Shown: one piece after another, positions 23,418 to 31,828 of the stretch | Layout: each line of letters begins with the position of its first letter | Numbering within the stretch: position 1 is the first letter of the stretch | Assembly (NCBI GenBank): GCA_016280595.1 | Contig: JAEEHB010000056.1 | Span: 1-40,245 of the forward strand | Length of the DNA stretch: 40,245 nt | Source: Clostridiaceae bacterium | Lineage (GTDB): Bacteria > Bacillota > Clostridia > Oscillospirales > Acutalibacteraceae | Reading direction: 5' to 3' | Position numbers and translations under genes: made by a program | The notes under the pieces: generated by a model | Database searches by the model: none | What the model was told of the DNA's origin: nothing | The model's input: only the letters and a program-made list of their open reading frames with translations

Positions 23418-23450
23418 TTTAATTTCCTCCTGTCGGTTATTGTGTGTCTG

Positions 23451-25055
<1,605 letters not shown>

Positions 25056-25125
25056 AGAGCACCTCTTTCTTGAAATGTGCGGGGCACGGAACGCCGCGCA
25101 ATCATTCATATTATTACAGTTTAAT

Positions 25126-25154
25126 ATATTAGGGGAACGCACGTAAAAAGTCAA
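25126..25154 (-). promoter_or_regulatory. Promoter of the pckA operon
   Basis: Minus-strand TTGACT (25149-25154), 17-bp spacer, TAATAT (25126-25131), about 70 bp upstream of the start codon. The leader holds no recognised riboswitch. Confidence 0.65.
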
Positions 25155-25294
25155 TATGCAATTAGCCGAAAAAACACTCACGCGGGCGCGATTTTTATGC
25201 AAAAATGCAACCCCGACGGAGAAAAATTGCAGAATACCGCGTTTTTTTCACCCGACGGGGCTTAAAATGAATTTTTAACCGTGACTGAATTCGC

Positions 25295-25726
25295 TCAGAA
25301 ATTTTTCATCATTTTTCTGAGAATCCGGTAAAGTTCGGCGGCATCCTGCGGGTCGATGTTTGAGCACGCCGCCATTTTTGAGGGGATTTTCACCGCCTCG
25401 TCCCTGAGCGCTCTGCCCTTTTCCGTAAGCGTGATTATCAGATTGCGCTCGTCCTCTTTTGAGCGGCTGCGGTCGATGAAGCCTTTGCTTTCAAGGGCCT
25501 TGAGCACGGGCGTGAGCGTGCCCGAATCCAGCAGAAGCCGCTGACCGAGCTGCTTTGAGGTGACTTCTTCGCACTCCCAAAGCACCATCATCGCGATATA
25601 CTGCGTGTAGGTCAGGCCTATTTCGTCAAGGTATGGCTTGTAAGCGTTCACCACCCCTTTGCTGCACGCGTAAAGGGGAAAGCAAAGCTGATTATCAAGT
25701 TTGAGGCAATCGTATTTATCCGCCAT
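25295..25726 (-). CDS. ohrR: OhrR-type MarR family peroxide-sensing repressor
   Basis: A 143-aa winged-helix regulator. The N-terminus LDNQLCFPLYACSK is the OhrR signature, with Cys15 at the position of the peroxide-reactive Cys of Bacillus OhrR and a second Cys21. YKPYLDEIGLTYTQYIAMMVLWE and the wing LLDSGTLTPVLKALESKGFI follow (patterns shortened), then DERNLIITLTEKG. The ATG at 25724-25726 is preferred over a GTG nine bases earlier. It is the last gene of the gpx-TSCPD-ohrR operon. The upstream promoter carries two copies of an OhrR-like box, so autoregulation by organic peroxide is the simplest reading. Confidence 0.88.
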   Translation of the reverse strand: MADKYDCLKLDNQLCFPLYACSKGVVNAYKPYLDEIGLTYTQYIAMMVLWECEEVTSKQLGQRLLLDSGTLTPVLKALESKGFIDRSRSKEDERNLIITLTEKGRALRDEAVKIPSKMAACSNIDPQDAAELYRILRKMMKNF

Positions 25727-25740
25727 TTTTTTCACTCTTT

Positions 25741-26004
25741 TCAGCCTTCAAGCGAGGCGTTGTATGCAGCGCGCACCGCCTTTGCAAGCTGGTCGCCGCA
25801 GGAAGTGGGTCTGTTGCCGCAGGTGATGCCCGTGAGCAGGTCTTCAATCTCGTCTACCGTTTTGCCGTCAACGATTTTTGAAATCGCTTTCAGATTGCCG
25901 TTGCAGCCGCCGAAAAACTGAATGTTTCTCACCACATCGCCGTCAAGGTCAAGGCTGATTACCTGTGAGCAGGTACCTCTTGTCATATAGTCGTAATGAA
26001 ACAT
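25741..26004 (-). CDS. TSCPD domain protein (four-cysteine TIGR03905-like)
   Basis: An 87-aa protein with Cys12 (RGTCSQVI), Cys34 (FFGGCNGN), Cys62 (ITCGNRPTSCGDQLA) and Cys69, the four-Cys pattern of the small TSCPD family. The family's name-giving motif is found at the C-terminus of some ribonucleotide reductases, where Cys residues bind zinc; the function of the free-standing form is unknown. The ATG at 26002-26004, with GAGGTG inside the end of the peroxidase gene, gives 1 bp between the genes. Placement between a peroxidase and OhrR suggests a thiol, metal or oxidative-stress role (inference). Confidence 0.88.
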   Translation of the reverse strand: MFHYDYMTRGTCSQVISLDLDGDVVRNIQFFGGCNGNLKAISKIVDGKTVDEIEDLLTGITCGNRPTSCGDQLAKAVRAAYNASLEG

Positions 26005-26005
26005 T

Positions 26006-26545
26006 TTATAACACCTCTTCAATCTTCTCTCTGATTTTTGATATATCTGCCGTCGGCTCAAATCTTGCGGCGATTTCACCGTTTCTGTCAATCACGAATT
26101 TGGTGAAATTCCACTTGATATTGCCGTTGTTTTTGTAGTCCTTATCCCTTGCTTTCGCCATAAGTTTCATGATGGGAGCCATCTTGCCCTCAAAGCCCTG
26201 AAACACCGTGTTTTCCGTGAGCCATTTGTAGAGCGGAACTGCGTTTTCGCCGTTAACGTCAATCTTTGAAAACTGCGGGAAGGTGATGCCGAATCTGTCG
26301 GTGCACTCGTTGTGAATCTCCTCGTCGGAGCCGGGCGCCTGATTCATAAACTGGTTGCAGGGGAAATCGAGGATTTCAAAACCTCTGTCTTTTATTTCCT
26401 CATACATTTTCTGCAGTTCTTCATACTGCGGGGTGAAGCCGCAGGCGGTGGCTGTGTTTACTATGAGCACCGCTTTGCCTTTGTAATCCGAAAGGGCGAT
26501 GTCTTCGCCGCCTCTGCCTTTTACCGTGAAATCATACAAGTTCAT
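26006..26545 (-). CDS. Glutathione peroxidase family (Cys-type) thiol peroxidase
   Basis: A 179-aa thioredoxin-fold peroxidase. The peroxidatic Cys35 lies in NTATACGFTPQY, Gln65 in FPCNQF, and Trp145-Asn146 in KWNFTKFVI, completing the GPx active site with Cys in place of selenocysteine. Bacterial Cys-GPx enzymes usually take electrons from thioredoxin to reduce organic or hydrogen peroxides. The ATG at 26543-26545 with AGGAAG upstream is chosen; an in-frame extension lacks the motif. It is the first gene of a three-gene operon ending in ohrR, controlled by the promoter at 26679-26707. Confidence 0.93.
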   Translation of the reverse strand: MNLYDFTVKGRGGEDIALSDYKGKAVLIVNTATACGFTPQYEELQKMYEEIKDRGFEILDFPCNQFMNQAPGSDEEIHNECTDRFGITFPQFSKIDVNGENAVPLYKWLTENTVFQGFEGKMAPIMKLMAKARDKDYKNNGNIKWNFTKFVIDRNGEIAARFEPTADISKIREKIEEVL

Positions 26546-26669
26546 TTTATTTCTTCCTTTCCTGTCTTTTTTCTGTCTTTCCCGTCCGGGCGATTCCCGT
26601 GATAGCAGTGAGAGCATACCCGTAACTCACTCGGCGGTACATCCGTTATTCAATCAAAAATCGATTGAG

Positions 26670-26699
26670 TACAATTAGATTGTACACAATTAAATTGAA
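26670..26699. promoter_or_regulatory. Two abutting OhrR-type operator boxes
   Basis: 26670-26684 reads TACAATTAGATTGTA, a 15-bp inverted repeat. 26685-26699 reads CACAATTAAATTGAA, the same box with two changes. Both resemble the TACAATT-n-AATTGTA operator known for Bacillus OhrR. Together they cover the -10 hexamer and nearly the whole spacer of the gpx promoter, an ideal place for repression. Confidence 0.8.
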
Positions 26700-26707
26700 T
26701 TTGTCAA
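26679..26707 (-). promoter_or_regulatory. Promoter of the gpx-TSCPD-ohrR operon
   Basis: Minus-strand TTGACA (26702-26707), 17-bp spacer, TACAAT (26679-26684). The -10 lies inside the first OhrR-like box. Confidence 0.85.
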
Positions 26708-26766
26708 GAGTTTTTTTGATTTTTTTCGGGACTGACAGGGCGGGAGAGGGGCTGAGATTCCTCGAC

Positions 26767-26875
26767 TTTCCCCTCAGAAACATAGTCGTCTCACTCGCTG
26801 GTTCGCGTCGTGATACTCCTTGTTTCTTCATCTCAGCGTAACGCCTTTATCTGCCACCGGCAGCGGCGTCACGCT
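26767..26875 (-). repeat. 109-bp structured repeat element, copy 4, with flanking TCGAC
   Basis: On the minus strand the outer stem is AGCGTGACGCC/GGCGTTACGCT around the inner hairpin CTGCC-GGT-GGCAG; the second hairpin spans 26777-26826. The element is bounded on both sides by TCGAC (26762-26766 and 26876-26880), and the DNA beyond those (AGATTCC and CGGAATGACA) is a family A repeat interrupted at this point. This looks like insertion with a 5-bp target duplication. Confidence 0.7.
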
Positions 26876-26916
26876 TCGACCCGGAATGACAAAGGTATTA
26901 TTAACAAATGCGCACC

Positions 26917-27020
26917 CCGTAGGGGTGCGGGTGTCCGGTGGACACCTCTGCCGCAGGCAGAAGCACCGACCGAACCGACAGGTGAGACCGGATACCATCC
27001 GCCCGCAACAAGGATATGCG
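26917..27020. repeat. Repeat family B, copy 2
   Basis: Matches 19762-19866 over its full length with scattered changes. It contains CTGCC-GCA-GGCAG and ends at AAGGATATGCG, followed by a GGCTTCCCCTC/AAGGGGAAGGC palindrome near 27031. Frames across it are repeat-derived. The remaining 27060-27140 shows nothing recognisable beyond three short ACAGGG-type repetitions. Confidence 0.7.
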
Positions 27021-27142
27021 GAGCATAAAAATGGCTTCCCCTCAAGGGGAAGGCATTTCCTGATACGGCAGGGTATAACAAGGCGAAACAGGGTGTAACA
27101 GGGGGCAACAGGGTTTTTCCGGCAAAAGAAACCGCAATAGCA

Positions 27143-27171
27143 TTTACAAGCGGAAATATAAATTGTATAAT
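27143..27171 (+). promoter_or_regulatory. Promoter of the secreted beta-propeller-like gene
   Basis: TTTACA (27143-27148), 17-bp spacer, consensus TATAAT (27166-27171). The ribosome site GGGAGG at 27189-27194 follows. Confidence 0.82.
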
Positions 27172-27204
27172 AATAAAAACACTTTTTCGGGAGGCCGAAG
27201 GGCT

Positions 27205-28587
27205 ATGGAAATGTTTTACAGAATTCTCAAAACATTATTTACGGGGCTTTTCCTCATATCGCTTTCTTTCTCCGAGAAGCCTGCGGGCGGCGATTTCCCT
27301 GCGGGCGAAGTGCCCGGGCCGGGTGACGAGGGCAAATATCTTCAGATAGACGCCCCCGACGAGGGCTTTGATATCTGGCAGCCGGGCGAGAGAAGCGGCG
27401 GCTACCGCTACGGCCCCTCAATGATTCTCAACACCGACGGCAGCATTGATATATGGAGAGCCGCAAGCGGACCGGGCGACATTGTTGACCTCATAGCATA
27501 CAAGCGCCTGTATGACGGCGGTAAAAAGGGCACAAACGAAGTGATTGCCCTGAAACCGACCTCCGGAAGTCATGATCAGAAGTGGACCTGCGACCCGGGC
27601 GTGATTAAATTCGGCGGCTATTACTATATCGGCTACACCACCACCGCCAACCCCGCCGGCGTTGACAATGACGTGTGCGTGGCGCGCAGTAAAAATCCCG
27701 AAGGCCCTTATGAAAAATGGACGGGGAGCGGCTGGGGAGACGAGCCCGTGCCGCTTGTTGAATACACGGACGACCCCTCCGGCTTCGGCGCGGGCGAACC
27801 CTCCTTTGTGCTCATGGGCGACACTCTTTATATCTACTACTCCTGGAACGAAGATAACTCGACCACCCGTGTGGCGACTGCGGACGCGACAGACGAAAAC
27901 TGGCCCGCCACCCTTGAATTTCACGGCGAGTGCATCCCCGCGAAAGACGGCGGCGACTCCGCCGATGTGAAATACTGCGACGAATACGGACGCTTTGTGG
28001 CGGTATTCACCGAAAAGCGTTTTTCGGACGAAAGTTACGTGGCGGTGTGGGAATCCTTTGACGGCATAAACTTCCGCCAAAGCGGTTTCGTCAAAAACAA
28101 CACAGCCAAAAAACTGCACAACTGCGGTATATCCGGCAGGGCGGACGGCCATATCGGAAAAGGCGACCCCGTTTACCTTTCATACGCCTACGGCGGAGCG
28201 GGCGACGGCGACTGGGGCAACTGGTGTACACGAATGCACGAGGTCAAACTTTCACTCGCGGACGCGCCGAAAACCGACCTCACCGCCGAGAGCAACTCCG
28301 ACAATATCACCGTAACGAGAAGAAAGCAGAGTGTAATCCCCGAGATTACCACAATAAAGGCGGAGAATCAGGTCTACACAATCAGCGAACCCGAGCGCGT
28401 GTGGGTGCTCGCGCTTGACACCGACTGCGATTATTTCCCGGTGCTCAGCGGCGTAAAGTTTGACGGCTACGACGAGAGCGTGATTAAAATGAACGGCTCG
28501 CGCATGATTCCCGTCTCGCCCGGCACCACAAGAGTGTATATATCCTGGCACGGCTTCACCGGAGAATTCACCGTGCACGTTGAGTAA
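27205..28587 (+). CDS. Secreted beta-propeller (GH43-like) protein
   Basis: A 460-aa exported protein with signal peptide MEMFYRILKTLFTGLFLISL (cleavage near residues 22-30). The body (about 35-365) has repeated beta-blade features such as GPSMILNTDGSIDIWRA, GVIKFGGYYYIGYT, VARSKNPEGPYEKW and GEPSFVLMGDTLYIYYSW. The ARSKNPEGPYEKW segment is typical of five-bladed propeller glycosidases (GH43 and relatives). The last 90 residues look like an Ig-type sandwich. The catalytic acids were not assigned with confidence, so it may be an enzyme on plant or host glycans or only a binding protein. The start at 27205 fits GGGAGG; the in-frame ATG at 27163 precedes the -10 end and is excluded. Confidence 0.78.
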   Translation: MEMFYRILKTLFTGLFLISLSFSEKPAGGDFPAGEVPGPGDEGKYLQIDAPDEGFDIWQPGERSGGYRYGPSMILNTDGSIDIWRAASGPGDIVDLIAYKRLYDGGKKGTNEVIALKPTSGSHDQKWTCDPGVIKFGGYYYIGYTTTANPAGVDNDVCVARSKNPEGPYEKWTGSGWGDEPVPLVEYTDDPSGFGAGEPSFVLMGDTLYIYYSWNEDNSTTRVATADATDENWPATLEFHGECIPAKDGGDSADVKYCDEYGRFVAVFTEKRFSDESYVAVWESFDGINFRQSGFVKNNTAKKLHNCGISGRADGHIGKGDPVYLSYAYGGAGDGDWGNWCTRMHEVKLSLADAPKTDLTAESNSDNITVTRRKQSVIPEITTIKAENQVYTISEPERVWVLALDTDCDYFPVLSGVKFDGYDESVIKMNGSRMIPVSPGTTRVYISWHGFTGEFTVHVE

Positions 28588-28636
28588 AAAAACTGCGGCT
28601 TTGGGCGGAGATTTTTTTTGGAATTCGCAATTCGCA

Positions 28637-28749
28637 ATTGTAGGGCAAGCATACATGCTTGCCGAATATAAACGGCACGGATGTATCCGTGCCCTACTTA
28701 TGCTCACGCATATCCTGTGTGGCGGGCGGATAATATCCGCCCCTACGGG
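28637..28749. repeat. Repeat families D and C, second copies
   Basis: 28637-28697 contains GGCAAGCATACATGCTTGCC and GCACGGATGTATCCGTGC, inverted relative to 20560-20624. 28698-28749 is identical over 52 bp to 20718-20769. Noncoding. Confidence 0.75.
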
Positions 28750-28774
28750 TCAGAGCGATATGTTATTAACAACC

Positions 28775-28895
28775 TGTCATCCTGAGCGAGCGGAGCGAGT
28801 CGAAGGATCTATGTGCAGATTCCCCGGCTTTCCCCTCAGAAACATGGTCGTCTCACTCGCCGGTTCGCGTCGTGATACTCCCTGTTTCTGACGGT
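28775..28895. repeat. Family A remnant joined to a partial 109-bp element
   Basis: 28775-28823 is the family A core. It is followed without a gap by the right half of the structured repeat, whose 50-nt hairpin lies at 28839-28888 (minus, GAAACA...TGTTTC). The left hairpin module of that element is missing here. The same A-to-element junction (AGATTCC...CTTTCCCCTCAG) is seen at 26755-26776. Confidence 0.7.
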
Positions 28896-28960
28896 TAAAA
28901 ATAAGTTTGAGAAAAAGCAATAATCAATTATTCTTTATATCAATGCAGATGTCATAAAGA

Positions 28961-28993
28961 AAAGAAGTCCGGGTTAAAAACCCGAACTTCTTT
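28961..28993 (-). terminator. Bidirectional terminator after the rubrerythrin gene
   Basis: Inverted repeat AAAGAAGTCCGGGTT/AACCCGAACTTCTTT with one unpaired base and T runs on both strands. It lies 40 bp past the rubrerythrin stop; the intervening TTGTCTTTTCGTTTTTCGC resembles the 3'-end repeats at 21108 and 35768. Confidence 0.75.
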
Positions 28994-29035
28994 ATTATTT
29001 GTCTTTTCGTTTTTCGCGCTTATTGCTACGACCCC

Positions 29036-29581
29036 TTAGCCGAAGTAGCGGTCAAGAAGACCTTTTAATGCCTTGCCGTGTCTGGCTTCGTCACGGGCCA
29101 TCTCATGAACGGTGTCGTGAATAGCGTCAAGGCCGAGTTCTTTGGCTTTCTTTGCAAGGGCGGTCTTGCCGGCTGTTGCGCCGTTTTCGGCTTCCACTCT
29201 CTTTTTGAGGTTGACTTCTGTGCTGTCGGAAACCACTTCGCCGAGGAGCTCTGCGAATTTCGCGGCGTGCTCAGCCTCTTCGTAAGCGGCTTTTTCCCAG
29301 TAAAGGCCGATTTCGGGGTAGCCTTCGCGGAAAGCGACTCTCGCCATCGCGAGGTACATGCCTACTTCGCTGCATTCGCCCGTGAAATTATCTCTGAGAC
29401 CTGCGATAATTTCGGGGTCAACGCCTTTGGCAACGCCTACAACGTGCTCTGCCGCCCAGGTGAGTTCTTCTTCTTTCTGCTCAATGAACTTGCTGCCGGG
29501 AGCCTTGCAGATGGGGCAAAACTCGGGAGGGGTGTCGCCTTCGTGAACATAACCGCAGATGGGGCATACAAATTTTTTCAT
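29036..29581 (-). CDS. Reverse rubrerythrin (rubredoxin domain first)
   Basis: A 181-aa non-haem iron protein. An N-terminal rubredoxin-like domain has Cys6 and Cys9 ([10 protein letters not shown]) and Cys22 and Cys25 ([10 protein letters not shown]). A four-helix domain follows with diiron ligands in [27 protein letters not shown] and [16 protein letters not shown]. This domain order is the reverse of classical rubrerythrin and is typical of anaerobic Clostridia, where it serves as an NADH-linked peroxide or oxygen reductase. It has a consensus promoter at 29614-29642 and a terminator. It is not coupled to the OhrR operon; no PerR-type box was clear. Confidence 0.93.
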   Translation of the reverse strand: MKKFVCPICGYVHEGDTPPEFCPICKAPGSKFIEQKEEELTWAAEHVVGVAKGVDPEIIAGLRDNFTGECSEVGMYLAMARVAFREGYPEIGLYWEKAAYEEAEHAAKFAELLGEVVSDSTEVNLKKRVEAENGATAGKTALAKKAKELGLDAIHDTVHEMARDEARHGKALKGLLDRYFG

Positions 29582-29613
29582 GATATATTCCTCCTGTATT
29601 TGGTATCAATAGA

Positions 29614-29642
29614 ATTATATTGAAAATGTTTTCTTTTGTCAA
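29614..29642 (-). promoter_or_regulatory. Promoter of the reverse rubrerythrin gene
   Basis: Minus-strand TTGACA (29637-29642), 17-bp spacer, TATAAT (29614-29619), both perfect. The -35 overlaps the stop codon of the HAD gene. Confidence 0.88.
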
Positions 29643-30274
29643 CTTTCAAACAGCAGTTTTTCAATTTCGCCCATACTGCCGCAGAGCGTTGCGCCCGTGG
29701 CGGCAAGGCGTGAATATTTTTCGTGGCCGTATGTGATAAGAATACAGTCCGCGCCGAGTTCATCCGCCATGGCGGCATCGTGCTCAAGGTCGCCTATCAC
29801 AAGGGCTTTGCCGCTCTCGTGAGAGTCAAGATACGCCCTTGCCCTGTCTATCTTTGAGGTCGCTAAATAATCTCCCGCGCCGAGCACCGCGTCAAAATAG
29901 CCGCCCACGCCGTATTTTTTAACATTCTCACAAAGCTGATCGCACTGCGAAGACGAAACTATCACCTGGCCGCAGCCCGCCTGCCTGAATCTTTGCAGCA
30001 GGGAGAGCGAGCCCTGCGCGAGCGAGCAGTCTTTGAGGTGATAGAGGTAACCCTCGTTATACTGCCGAAGAATCTCGGCGTAATCCTCGTTTTCAAGGTC
30101 GAAAACGCGCTCGTAAAATTTCACTATCGGCACTCCGATGCAGTCCCTGTACCGTGTCAAATCGAGCGGCGGCATCTGCCTTGAGGCGAGCATATCGTTC
30201 ACGCTCGCGAGCGAGGCCGACACATCGTCAAGCAGGGTGCCGTTCCAGTCCCACAATATATATCTGTAATCCAT
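29639..30274 (-). CDS. HAD family phosphatase (phosphoglycolate phosphatase-like)
   Basis: A 211-aa cytoplasmic hydrolase. Motif I is LWDWNGTLLDD, with nucleophile Asp9 but Asn11 where most phosphatases have the second Asp; this DWNGT form recurs in one HAD subgroup. Motif II is VIVSSSQ, motif III the Lys of ATSKIDRA, and motif IV GDLEHDAAMADELG. The helical cap follows motif I (about 15-85). Substrate is unknown; phosphoglycolate or nucleotide phosphates are possible. GGAGGAAATAATATG gives the start. It has its own promoter, divergent from malQ, and the rubrerythrin promoter begins at its stop codon. Confidence 0.88.
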   Translation of the reverse strand: MDYRYILWDWNGTLLDDVSASLASVNDMLASRQMPPLDLTRYRDCIGVPIVKFYERVFDLENEDYAEILRQYNEGYLYHLKDCSLAQGSLSLLQRFRQAGCGQVIVSSSQCDQLCENVKKYGVGGYFDAVLGAGDYLATSKIDRARAYLDSHESGKALVIGDLEHDAAMADELGADCILITYGHEKYSRLAATGATLCGSMGEIEKLLFES

Positions 30275-30294
30275 ATTATTTCCTCCGCCGCTTT

Positions 30295-30323
30295 ATTTTA
30301 CATTAAAACGCGCGTTAAATCAA
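30295..30323 (-). promoter_or_regulatory. Promoter of the HAD phosphatase gene
   Basis: Minus-strand TTGATT (30318-30323), 17-bp spacer, TAAAAT (30295-30300). It is back to back with the malQ promoter, with only 3 bp between the two -35 boxes. Confidence 0.72.
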
Positions 30324-30326
30324 CAG

Positions 30327-30355
30327 TTTACTTTTTTATGCCGCTGTGGTAAAAT
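30327..30355 (+). promoter_or_regulatory. Promoter of malQ
   Basis: TTTACT (30327-30332), 17-bp spacer, TAAAAT (30350-30355), 35 bp before the malQ start. Confidence 0.72.
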
Positions 30356-30390
30356 TTTTACAGCAAAAAGACCGAAAGGAAATTCATTAA

Positions 30391-31827
30391 ATGAGAAGAC
30401 AGAGCGGCATACTTATGCACATTTCATCCCTCTACGGGGATTATTCAATCGGCAGTTTCGGAAAGAACGCGAAAGATTTCATAGATTTTATCAGAAGCGA
30501 GGGCTTTTCCGTGTGGCAGGTGCTTCCCTTCACCCTGCCCGACGACCATAATTCGCCCTATAAATCGCTCTCTGCATTCGCGGGCAACCCCTATTTCATC
30601 GATCTTGAAACGCTCGCGGAAGAAGGTCTGCTCACCGCTGAGGAATTAAAAGAAGCAAGGCAGAATACTCCATATTACTGCGAGTTTGACCGCCTTGCGA
30701 AGGAGCGTTTTGCCCTGCTTAAAAAGGCGGGCGAAAGGTTTACGCATACCGGTAAGATTGATGAGTTTATGAAAGCGCATAAGCACATTGAAAACTTCTG
30801 CCGCTTTATGGCGCTTCGCGGGGAAAACGGCCTCAGGCCCTGGCAGGAGTGGACCGTAAACGAAATCAGCGACCCGTCCGTTGAGAAAACCTGGCGCTTT
30901 ATTCAGTATGAGTTTTTCACCCAGTGGGCTCAGATTAAAAAATACGCCGGCGAAAAGGGCGTTTCAATCATAGGCGATATTCCCATCTATGTGAGCGACG
31001 ACAGCTGCGATGTGTGGGAAAACAGAAGTCTTTTCAAGCTCAACTCGAAGGGCTACCCGGAGGAAGTTGCGGGCGTGCCGCCCGATTACTTTGCCGCCGA
31101 CGGTCAGCTTTGGGGCAACCCGCTCTATGACTGGGACGAGATGAAAAAAGACGGCTTCGCCTGGTGGCGCGAGAGAATGGACCACACGCTCGAAATGTTT
31201 GACGGCGTGAGGATAGACCATTTCAGGGCTGTTGAGTCCTACTGGTCCGTGCCCGCTGCCGAAAAAACTGCCAAAAACGGCAAATGGATTAAAGGCCCCG
31301 GTATGGACTTTGTAAACGCGATCAGGCAGGGGCACGAGGATAAAATAATTATCGCCGAAGACCTCGGAGATATCACGGACGAAGTGCGCGCGCTCGTTGA
31401 CGAGAGCGGCTTCCCCGGTATGCGTATACTGCAGTTTGCCTTCCTTGACGACGGCGACAGCATTCACCTGCCGCACAACTATATAAGAAACTCAATCGCC
31501 TACACGGGCACTCACGATAACAACACAATCTTCGGCTACCTGTGGGAGTGCAGCGATAACGAGAGAAGAAGGATGCTCGAATATGTAAACTTCCCGGGCG
31601 GCGACTGGGGTCACGCCTCTCCTCTGCTCATAAGAGAAGTGTTCAGAAGCGTGAGCGAACTCGCGATTATACCCGTGCAGGATTACCTTATGTACGGCTC
31701 CGACACAAGAATAAACACGCCCGGCGTTGCGAGCGGCAACTGGAGTTACAGAGTCACCCGCGAGCAGCTGCAGAATGCGGACGGCGCGTTTTTCAGAGAC
31801 CTTAACAGGATTTACAAGAGGTGGTAA
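30391..31827 (+). CDS. malQ: 4-alpha-glucanotransferase
   Basis: A 478-aa GH77 amylomaltase that moves maltosyl or longer units between alpha-1,4-glucans. RRQSGILMHISSLYG and PFTLPDDHNSPYKSLSAFAG are the family opening. The catalytic residues are nucleophile Asp276 in DGVRIDHFRA, acid/base Glu323 in IIAEDLGDI and Asp376 in YTGTHDNNT. Length fits the short bacterial type without extra N-terminal domains. AAAGGAAA lies upstream of the ATG. It would act with the cytoplasmic GH13 amylase encoded at 14325-16178 in glycogen or maltodextrin turnover. The next gene starts 1 bp after its stop. Confidence 0.96.
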   Translation: MRRQSGILMHISSLYGDYSIGSFGKNAKDFIDFIRSEGFSVWQVLPFTLPDDHNSPYKSLSAFAGNPYFIDLETLAEEGLLTAEELKEARQNTPYYCEFDRLAKERFALLKKAGERFTHTGKIDEFMKAHKHIENFCRFMALRGENGLRPWQEWTVNEISDPSVEKTWRFIQYEFFTQWAQIKKYAGEKGVSIIGDIPIYVSDDSCDVWENRSLFKLNSKGYPEEVAGVPPDYFAADGQLWGNPLYDWDEMKKDGFAWWRERMDHTLEMFDGVRIDHFRAVESYWSVPAAEKTAKNGKWIKGPGMDFVNAIRQGHEDKIIIAEDLGDITDEVRALVDESGFPGMRILQFAFLDDGDSIHLPHNYIRNSIAYTGTHDNNTIFGYLWECSDNERRRMLEYVNFPGGDWGHASPLLIREVFRSVSELAIIPVQDYLMYGSDTRINTPGVASGNWSYRVTREQLQNADGAFFRDLNRIYKRW

Positions 31828-31828
31828 G

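Noticed and set aside
25200..25294. Terminator between ohrR and pckA
   Set aside because: CCCCGTCGG-type repeats are visible, but they do not form a convincing stem followed by U residues, so none was annotated.
27418..28152. Minus-strand frame of 244 codons opposite the propeller gene
   Set aside because: It is antisense to a gene with signal peptide, promoter and blade motifs, and has no supporting signals of its own.
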